Below, one piece after another: positions 56,599 through 64,000 of a DNA stretch of 64,000 nucleotides (position 1 is the stretch's first letter; every line of letters begins with the position of its first letter). Made by a program: the position numbers and the translations under genes. A model generated the notes under the pieces. That model was not told the origin of the DNA, did not search any database, and saw only the letters and a list, made by a program, of their open reading frames with translations. This DNA is from Paguma larvata (lineage: Eukaryota; Chordata; Mammalia; Carnivora; Viverridae): positions 71,521,312 to 71,585,311 of the forward strand of contig CM057826.1 of NCBI GenBank assembly GCA_030068075.1. The letters are read 5' to 3'.

Positions 56599-58932
56599 AT
56601 GAACCTCAACCTGCTAATCAAGCATACCAAAAAAATATAAAAGATCTTGAAAAGGAAGTCAAAGGAGACACCCCAGAGGCCATATTTCATCAGATTAGGG
56701 CATTAGGGAAATCTAAGGAAAATGGAGATGAGCATACATCTGCTTCTGTGAATGGAAAACAGAATTCACTTTTCCTCCCTGAAGATAATAAACGACTTTC
56801 ATCTGACAGCAAAATAAGTAGAGAGAAGGAAAATGACGGTCCTCCATCATCCATTTCTCATCAACGAGACAAAGTCTTATCGGTGGCCATGTTTAATGAC
56901 TGTGAAGAATCGTTATCAGAAAAAATCATACTGCGGGATTTCCCAAACACAGCAGAAGCCTTTAAACCAGCAAAAGGCAGAATTATTACAGAAGTGAAAT
57001 GTGGGGCTTTCAGTGTGCAAGTAGAAATCAAGAACAGATTTTTCTGTAAAACAGGAACGCGGTTCCCAACAAAAAGGAGATGTCCAAACTGTCATCAGCA
57101 TTGCTTTTCCAGACACATTCAGAGATGCTACACTTCTAGAAGATGCTCTTCTAGATACAGAAATATCTTAGTAGAAGAACTAAAACCTGAGGTGCCATCT
57201 AAATCCGAAGGAGAAGTTGCCAGAACGGGGAGACCTTCACTAAAAGTAAGCATTGTAGGAAAGGAAGTTAAAGTTAAATACATGAGTAAGAAACAGAATA
57301 TATTAATTAATATAACTTATCCTAAAAGAAGGAGGAAAATAGCTAAAAACAGAAACATTTCCTCCAATCGCACTACTAAAGAATGTTCCAGGTCTTCTCC
57401 ACAGTCTGATATTAGGTGCCCTGAAAAGTCGCAGCTTGAGAACAAGCATCAGACTTCAGATTGTTTTCATGTCTCTCGTCCGACTGTGTTTGCCGTCCAG
57501 AAGAAGAATGAAGACAGAGTGGTGGACTTTCTGTGCTCACGCCCTGAGAGGGAGAAGACTGAGCCTAACACACTATCTTCAGTTTTAGATGACTGTGAGG
57601 TAGAATCTGCCATCTCTCAGCAGAAGGACTTTAAAATTAGTCAGAACACCCTCAACAAGAAAAAATTCTCTGAGGCTGAGACTCTTCTCAAAACCATTCC
57701 TCCTACTTCAGAAGATACCCTAAAGAACACCCTAAGTGATACAGACTTAAGTAACACGCCTTTTGAGGAACTGAAGGATGTGGACAGAGAGAGAAAACTC
57801 ATCTTTGATATGCCAGAAAATATCACATCACACTCATGTATACAGCAAAGCACAGAAGGAATAAATTATTTACCAAATGCCATTACTGACATCTTCCCAG
57901 TTCAAGATGGCAAAGATTCTGACTTTCATTCTTCATCTTCTCTGAGCATGCAGCTGGTAAGAGAAAAGGCAGCCACCAGTTATTGCAAAGGCAGTGAAAT
58001 TCCACCTGCAGATGGTTGTGAGAACTCAAATTCTTTATCTTTGCCTTCCAGTCAAAATGTTCTGAATTCTTCCACCTCATTCAGCCCATCCCACTGGGCC
58101 AGCAGACATTCAGAACCTAAAGAAATCCCTGGGAATACATTTTCCTTTCATCATTGTGCTGAGCTTGTGAAAAACTATGAGGACAAGCATGTTGATATGA
58201 CTGACAGAGACTTTAAGAAGGCCACTCTACATAGAGACTTTCCTACAGAAGCACAGCGACCAGTGGAAATGAAGAGTACACAGTGTCCAACTTTCAGTCC
58301 TGAATCCTCCAGCAGCCTCTCTGCCAGGAGCCCACTCAACAGTAATAGACACAGCACTGTGGAGTGGAGTCATACAAAATCCCAGACAGGTCATCCAAAG
58401 ATAGCAGCTCCCAGCAAAACAACAGAGCTAGTCATGACCTTAATAACTGATGAGTTAGAGCAAAGATTAATTATTCGTAATGATAAAGGAAGCACGGTTT
58501 ATTCTAACTATCCCACGGGAATAAAAAATCCTAAAGACTCACCCAGCTCTCCGGGTAATGGTGAAAAAGACAAATCCCAAAAAATTCCAGTGGTAAAGAA
58601 CGCATGCCACAAAGATTTTGAAGACCTATCAGATGAGAATCATGATGAAGTCTGTTTCCAAATGGATTTGCCGAACACCGCTGACTTCAACTGCATAGAA
58701 TGTGCTGCAGATAATATGTTTATTGAGAAAACACTGACTGATCATAAAGACCAATATGGCAACCAAGATGACAAAGGCCTTGGACTAACCAGTTTTAAAG
58801 AGGAGTCAGCAGAGTGCCAAAGGATTTCATCAAAAAAGCCAGATTCTGAAGGAGATAAAAATGACCCAAAGGAAACTTACTATCACCAAATAGACATATT
58901 ACTGTCGCCTCGGAAGCAGAAAGCCTTGACAG
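56599..58932 (+). CDS. Large internal coding exon of an unrecognised gene
   Basis: A 2,334-nt segment with no stop codon in one frame. It begins after a long pyrimidine tract and TTTAG and ends at TTGACAG|GTACAG. Both introns are phase 1 and the length is a multiple of three, so it is a symmetric exon of about 777 complete residues. The protein starts ..EPQPANQAYQKNIKDLEK. It is rich in Ser, Glu, Lys and Asn, polar and probably disordered. One ordered-looking region (56,999-57,150) has seven Cys and three His within about 47 residues, including CPNCHQHCFSRHIQRC, a C-x2-C-x7-H-x3-C arrangement reminiscent of C2HC zinc fingers. After it comes KVSIVGKEVKVKYMSKK and the basic PKRRRK (about 57,321-57,338), a possible nuclear signal. 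No signal peptide or membrane segment lies inside the exon. I do not recognise the family and assign no function. The long intact frame strongly argues for a real, selected gene. The ATG at 56,469 is intronic and should not be used as the start. Confidence 0.85.
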
Positions 58933-59366
58933 GTACAGTGGCTATTACAGAATCTTTAACTTTCATTGTTTTTACATGTTTGACCTTTGGAAAGTCTTAA
59001 TGTGAGGGCTTTTTTTTTATTGCTTGGGATTTTTTTGCTTTATTGCTGAAGATATATTGAGTATTTTAGAATTAGCTGAATATGGGCAAGCATATATCAG
59101 CCTGCTTCTTTACATTATCGCCTACCCCACCCATAAATAGTGCATAACAAAATCACCCAGGCTGCAGTTTAATATAAAGTTTTTAAAAAATCAATTTCTC
59201 TTTAAAAGGTTGATGTATTGCCAAATCAATTTTGTAGGAAACGTTAGCCTTTTGCTACTCTTAAATAATCTACCATTTCTTTCCTTCCTGCAAGCTAAGC
59301 ATATTTATAATAGGAATAATATGTTTGTGATGAAATGTGTTCTTAAACCTTGCTGTGGTGTTGCAG
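58933..59366. other. Candidate intron after the large exon
   Basis: Starts GTACAGTG and could end at TGCTGTGGTGTTGCAG (59,366), giving a 434-bp GT-AG intron. AT-rich, no repeat recognised. Confidence 0.5.
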
Positions 59367-59705
59367 AAGGATGGTATACATGCTTCAGGAGGCCATGTGG
59401 AATAGTAATCAAAGCAAAGGACAGAAACCAGAAACGGCCATGGCTAATCCTGATGGAGCCATTCGTGAGGCGTCTGACCTCAGCCAGACCTCTGACCTCC
59501 CTTGTGCATTGGTTGGCCCTGCTCAAAACATTGATAGAACCCAGGAGCGCTCCAGACCTCAAGAGGGCTAAGATAGAAGCTCTATCCTGAGTACATAATA
59601 CTGCGCTGTCTGCTTTCAATCTTGGGTCGACATTATATCATTTTGGTAACTTCACAGAAGACCCTTGTTGTTTTTCCTCAATAAATCAAAAATATTTTAT
59701 ATTCT
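59367..59705 (+). CDS. Candidate terminal exon and 3' UTR of the unrecognised gene
   Basis: Follows TGGTGTTGCAG and carries AATAAA at 59,680-59,685 with T-rich DNA after it, the shape of a last exon. Two frames are open. The frame required by the phase-1 donor at 58,932 runs 74 codons to a TGA ending at 59,590 (starts EGWYTCFRRPCGIVIKAK). A second frame ends with TAA at 59,569-59,571 and gives a more polar sequence (QSKGQKPETAMANPDGAI...), closer in composition to the large exon but out of phase with it. The coding extent is therefore unresolved. It could also be an unrelated segment. Confidence 0.4.
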
Positions 59706-60400
59706 GTTAGCATTATCCCACATTATATATTAAAATACATTTTGAACAAGCAAAAACTTCCTTCCAAACCGCCAGTAACATTCCTGATGTGTCCAGAAAT
59801 GAGACCTGGAATGATGAAACTATCTTTCTTTTGTTGTTTCATACCTCGTTTTTAAGTAGAATTAAAACAATTTAGAAGTATAAATAAAACACAGAAATCA
59901 CAGTTGTATAAGTGTTTGTATAAAACATGAAATTTACTGTACAGCGAATAAATGTCCTAAAACAACACAAAGGCTGTACAGTCACCTGCTTAGTATGAAC
60001 ACACTAAAGCAAAGATCCATCAGACACAGAGGCTGCTTCCCAGTGCTGAAATACCTCCAGATAACAGGACCAATGGCATTAACCCCAATGTTTGCTTCAG
60101 TCCATAATTATTTGAGTCAGCAAGAAGTAGACCTGCAATAAGAGCCTTTGTGTCTCCCAGAACAGATGTGTTTCTCACATGAATAAATCTCCCTCCCAGG
60201 CTGGCTCTCCTTCCCCCGTGACCATTCTCCTCCCTGGACTACCTCCCCCAATAAGGCATGTTTCCTTGTAAAGTAATAATTCAAATTGGAATTCCCCCAG
60301 AATACTTGAATAGACTTTGAGACTTTGAGGTTGTCTCGTTTGGTGAACAATTACAGCTACCAGTTCCCTGTTACTGTGGTTCATCAAAAGATATTCCTAC
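59706..60400. other. Unassigned sequence
   Basis: No gene recognised. Overlapping minus-strand frames of 70-77 codons (60,117-60,387) are unsupported. Confidence 0.45.
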
Positions 60401-60652
60401 AACTCTCCCTCTTGCCCCCTTATCTTCCCCTGGGATCATTCTGTTCCAGCCACACTGACTTCCTTGAGTTGCTAGAACCTACCAGGCAAGATCTTAGAAT
60501 ACATCCTTTGCTTGGGCTACTGCCACTACCTAGACCATTCTTTTCCCATTTGCCCACATTGTTCATTCTCATCCCTTGACATTTTTGCTCTCATGGTACC
60601 TTCTCAGTTCTCAGTGAGGCCTTCTCACACCACTTAACTTAAAACTGCAGTC

Positions 60653-60866
60653 AGAGGGTCGCCTGGGTGTCCCAGTTGGTTAAGCATCAGACTTCGGCTC
60701 AGGTCATGATATCACAGTTCATGAATTTGAGCCTGGTGTTGGGCTCAGTGCAGATAGTTCAGAGCCTGGAGCCTGCTTCAGATTCTGTCTATCTGTCTCT
60801 CTTTCTCTCTCTCCCTCTCTCAAAACTACATTAAAAAATTGTAATGTAAAAAAAATAAAAAAGAAA
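60653..60866 (+). repeat. Can-SINE inserted into L2
   Basis: GGGTCGCCTGGGTGTCCCAG, CTTCGGCTCAGGTCATGATA, GCCTGGAGCCTGCTTCAGAT, a TC tract, CTCAAAACTACATTAAAAAA. Duplication TAAAACTGCAGT at about 60,640-60,651 and 60,867-60,878. Confidence 0.93.
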
Positions 60867-60954
60867 TAAAACTGCAGTTGGGGCATCGTCCATTCTAGCC
60901 CAAGTGTAATCTATTCCTTTTCTGTTTTACTTTTATATATGGTACATTTCACCT

Positions 60955-61139
60955 TTTTTTTTTTAATGTTTATTTAGTTTGAGGGAGAGCACAGAGAAGG
61001 AGCAGAGAGAGGGAAATGATCTGAGCAGGCTCTGCACTGACAGCATAGAGCCAAATGCAAGACAGGAACCCATGAACCCGCGAGATCATGACCTGAGCTG
61101 AAGTCAGGCGCTTAACCAACTGACCCACGCAGGTGCCCC
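60955..61139 (-). repeat. Can-SINE inserted antisense into L2
   Basis: TTTTTTTTAATGTTTATTTA, a GAGGGAGAGCACAGAGAAGG purine tract, GCAGGCTCTGCACTGACAGC, GCGAGATCATGACCTGAGCT, GCTTAACCAACTGACCCACG and CAGGTGCCCC. Short duplication CACCTT on both sides. Confidence 0.94.
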
Positions 61140-61315
61140 CACCTTCTAATGTACCATATATTTTACTAGTTTATTTGTTCTGTCCTCTCGCACAAGAATG
61201 TAGTCATGAGGACATGGAATTTTTCTGTCCTGATCATCGCTCTATGCACAACACCAGAACAGTGCCTATCCTGTAGAGGAGGCACTCCATGGATAATTTG
61301 TTGAATAAAAGTATT

Positions 61316-61740
61316 CAGGGAAATCACATCACGTTTCTTTGTGCTAAACTCTATGTCCACATACAAAAACAAACAAAAAAATAGAGAAATGATTCAGAAA
61401 TTTAAATGTTTGTATTAAAGGACATTTAAATCCATAAATATTTGCATGGACTTGACTCTCCTAAAGTGATGAATATTTTTATACTTTATTCGATACTGTT
61501 GTTATTATACTATTGATACTTCAGGCCAGGATTTTGTAATCTTTTCAGGGTGTGAATTGCTTTGAGGAACCAGAACATCTTTGTACTGTTTCACTAGAAA
61601 ATTATAAATTTGACAAAGGCATAAACTGATGCCTAAATTTTCAGAAGGCATCCAGATACAGATGAAAGATCTCCAACTCCTCAGATTCTATCCCCGTTCC
61701 TCAGATTAAGAATGCCTGGCATGAGTGCTGACTATAACAC
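61316..61740. other. Unassigned sequence
   Basis: AT-rich, nothing recognised. Confidence 0.45.
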
Positions 61741-61744
61741 AGAC

Positions 61745-62242
61745 AGGCCCTGATTTACAGTGGTTCAATTTAAATTTTTTAATTTAAGGATCTTACAAAA
61801 GTGATACAAAATTAGTAGAAACTGTACTTCAAATTTTGAATTTGATCTTCTCCCAAACTAATGCTTTGGGGCGCCACACTCTCTCATGACGTGGGCCAGT
61901 GGCAGCCGCAGCTGCCGGTCAGCCACATGATCACAAGGCTAAAACCGTTCTGAACCCATACAGCCATTCTATTATTTTCAGTACAGTATTCAATAAATTA
62001 CGTGAGGTACTCAAACAAGAAGGCAAGAAGTAATCTTGTTCATTAGTTATAAAAGAGGCTTTGTGTGAGATGATTTGGCCCAACTGTAGGCTAACGTGAG
62101 TGTTGAGTACACCTATGGTAAACTGGGCTAAGCTGTGATGCTCAGTAGCTTAGGTGCGTTAAAAGCACTTCGGACTTATGACGTGTTCAATTTACAATGA
62201 ATTTATCAGAACAGAACCATGTTCTGTTGAATATCTGTATTA
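61745..62242. mobile_element. Tigger/pogo-type non-autonomous DNA transposon relic
   Basis: GCCCTGATTTACAGTGGTTC at one end and CAATTTACAATGAATTTATC near the other are remnants of related, inverted terminal regions. Between them lie CAGTACAGTATTCAATAAAT, TACGTGAGGTACTCAAACAA, GAGGCTTTGTGTGAGATGAT, TTGGCCCAACTGTAGGCTAA and AACTGGGCTAAGCTGTGATG. I recall these landmarks from a mammalian Tigger-like MITE (TTACGATGGGTTTATC ends). No transposase is encoded. Confidence 0.7.
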
Positions 62243-64000
62243 GGTAGTTCCTTCCACCCATCTGTGTGTGTGTGCTTGCAAATTACCTAGATTAGAGGTC
62301 ACAATCTAGACTACTTACAGGAGCCGGGCAGATCTTGTAAATGAGTAAAGCAGGGTATAGGGGAGAAATAATAGAGTGTTGGCGGCCTAGAGGCAGCTCT
62401 GTCCTGAGGGAATGAGAAAACAGGTCCAGGGTAGCCAGGTCTTCTGATTTTTCAAGAGACCTGGAGATCTGAATTTATGTATTTATAAAAAACATATTTA
62501 TAATATTTTATAAATATTTATTTTTATAATAGTTTTGAATTTATTTATATGTATGTATGAATCTCTGCACCATAAGACTTTTAAGACAAAGTACGGACTA
62601 AACAGTCCGTGATCTCTGAACTAGACAGAAAAGTGAAGGTGGGAGGTAAAAAAGCCAGTGATATAAAGGAAAGAAAACCAGCCTGAAACCCTTAAAACGA
62701 ATTTCTGGGTTCTTCCTCTCCCAAGTCAAGTCTATACGTTCTTGGGTAAAGAGGTTTCTCAGGGTCTCATTTTTTTAGCTGTAAATGGACTGAAATGTAA
62801 CTTTAAGATCTTTGCCAAAGAACCAAAATTCTATATCATAAAATATTTTAACGAAGAAAGGAAAACTAGGCTGCTCTAAGAGAATGACAAGGAGAGAATG
62901 AGAAGGATTAAATGACATTTTACATGGCATAGAAATATTTATAATTAAATAAGTCCTTTATAGATGGCATAAAACTTGCATGTATGTATAAAGACAGTTT
63001 ATTTTGCTGTGTTCTGAGGAAAGAGTGATCCTAGAACCAACACCAGTGCAAATGGTATAGAATACGGCAGCTCTGAGAAATTTGTAGTTCCAAGGTCTGT
63101 GCGAAGCTCTAAACATAAAAAGATTAATAAAAGAAAATACTCCATTTCTTGTAGAATACAACCTTTGGGATAATTTCCAACAAGTTATCTTTCAGTGAAA
63201 CTGGGAACTTTCCACACTGGCACCCATTTCAACATTTCTCAGTAGATTAGCAGGTCCAAGGTCCAGGAGCAAGGGTCCAGACTCACTGCCTGTGCCTTCT
63301 TCCAGCGGGGCTTCTCCCAGCTGACCATCCTCCTCTCTTTGGTCTCCAGCTCACCAAAGGTCTTGGGAGACCTCCCTGTGGCTTCCAAAGTGGCAACTTT
63401 CTATTTTTACACTCATGTTTGATAAAACATCAGTGTGTCTTTTAATGGGTTAACATATTGTTCCTACAGAGTGATGGTATGTATTTTAATGGAGTCTTTC
63501 AAGATACTTGAGTGTCTTCATTCCAATTCCAAACACACTACCTGATTCCTAGAAAGGCGCAGTAAACAACTGATACTCATGGAATGAGGAAGAAGCTTAT
63601 ATGTGAATGAAGGTTACTGAGATATAGATTCAATTTACCAAGTAGAAACTTTTTATTTGTTTGAAATATTTAAGGATTATGGTGATTCAGGGAGTACACA
63701 TGTAATAAATTTGAGCATGGGAAGTATTCAGGCTTAGATTGAATGATTACTTGGTAGAAATCTCATAGAAGTGTTTTAAGCATCTCGAGGACAATTTGAC
63801 CAAATTACTGTCTATGTTTTGCAAACCTGAGATTCTACAAATACCAAGCAGGACAATGGGAGTGATGCTTTGCACTCAGTGGGCATTACAGTGGTTCTCA
63901 AATCACACTTCAAAACGCACTGTGGGACACACACTTTCTTTTCATTTATGTACATAAGAAAATGCTAGAGGAAAACTTTCCCCACCATATCACAGGGCCA
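62243..64000. other. Unassigned sequence to the window end
   Basis: No gene recognised. It contains an AT-rich tract of TATTTATAA-type words (62,470-62,560) and a GC-balanced stretch at 63,270-63,400. A 67-codon minus-strand frame (62,958-63,161) is unsupported. Confidence 0.45.

Larger units (their letters stand above)
60401..61315 (+). repeat. L2 3' relic split by two Can-SINEs
   Basis: Three L2-like blocks are colinear. The first, before 60,652, has CTTGGGCTACTGCCACTACC and TCTCAGTGAGGCCTTCTCAC. The second (60,879-60,950) has AAGTGTAATCTATTCC and TGTTTTACTTTTATATATGG. The third (61,140-61,312) has TAGTTTATTTGTTCTGTCCT, CAGAACAGTGCCTATCCTGT, GAGGCACTCCATGGATAATT and TGTTGAATAAA. The SINEs at 60,653 and 60,955 inserted later, in opposite orientations. 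Confidence 0.75.

Noticed and set aside
56916..58357. Minus-strand frames within the large exon
   Set aside because: They are antisense shadows of the long plus-strand frame, short and without their own signals.
58933..59000. In-frame continuation of the large exon to a stop at 59,000
   Set aside because: The strong donor ACAG|GTACAG ends the exon, and the continuation (hydrophobic, TTTTTACATG-type sequence) looks intronic. It could only matter as an intron-retained end.
59305..59619. 104-codon minus-strand frame over the candidate last exon
   Set aside because: No start or splice context. The plus-strand AATAAA and acceptor favour the other strand.

Overview
This is a 64-kb piece of a mammalian nuclear genome. 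It is AT-rich, intron-containing and full of interspersed repeats, with no bacterial-style gene organisation. More than twenty tRNA-derived SINEs share the Can-SINE layout: a head reading roughly GGCACCTGGGTGGCTCAG, a body with GGCTCAGGTCATGATCTC, then a TC-rich tract and an AATAAA-bearing A-rich tail. Their internal segment (GTGCTGACAGCTCAGAGCC, then CTGCTTCAGATTCTGTGTC) is the form I associate with cats and close relatives rather than dogs, so the window is probably from a felid or other feliform carnivore.

Layout. Positions 1-22,500 are intergenic, with Can-SINEs, MIR relics, a tiny L1 fragment, simple repeats and a repeat-poor stretch at 15.2-17.7 kb. A GC-rich, CpG-dense segment at about 22.6-23.1 kb is the likely promoter and non-coding first exon of NUDT12. 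The six coding exons of NUDT12 lie on the plus strand between 25,551 and 35,266. They splice into an uninterrupted 462-codon frame: three ankyrin repeats, an N-terminal NADH-pyrophosphatase-like domain, a four-cysteine zinc ribbon, a complete Nudix box and a C-terminal PNL peroxisomal signal. The 3' UTR follows. From 37 to 56 kb the sequence is intergenic or intronic, with more SINEs and MIRs, a MER5A-like element, a large degraded ancient repeat and a few short exon-like segments.

The most interesting feature is at 56,599-58,932 on the plus strand. A 2,334-nt segment is fully open, has textbook splice sites at both ends, and is in symmetric phase 1-1. It encodes about 777 residues of a Ser/Glu/Lys-rich, probably disordered protein with one Cys/His cluster and a basic patch. 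I do not recognise the family. A candidate terminal exon with a polyadenylation signal follows at 59,367-59,700. Together they suggest a second gene about 21 kb downstream of NUDT12 on the same strand, which I cannot place in the gene neighbourhood I know for human NUDT12. The last 4 kb hold an L2 relic split by two SINEs and a Tigger-like DNA transposon relic.

NUDT12 acts in nucleotide and NAD(H) turnover and in removing NAD caps from RNA. Nothing in the sequence links it functionally to the unrecognised downstream gene.
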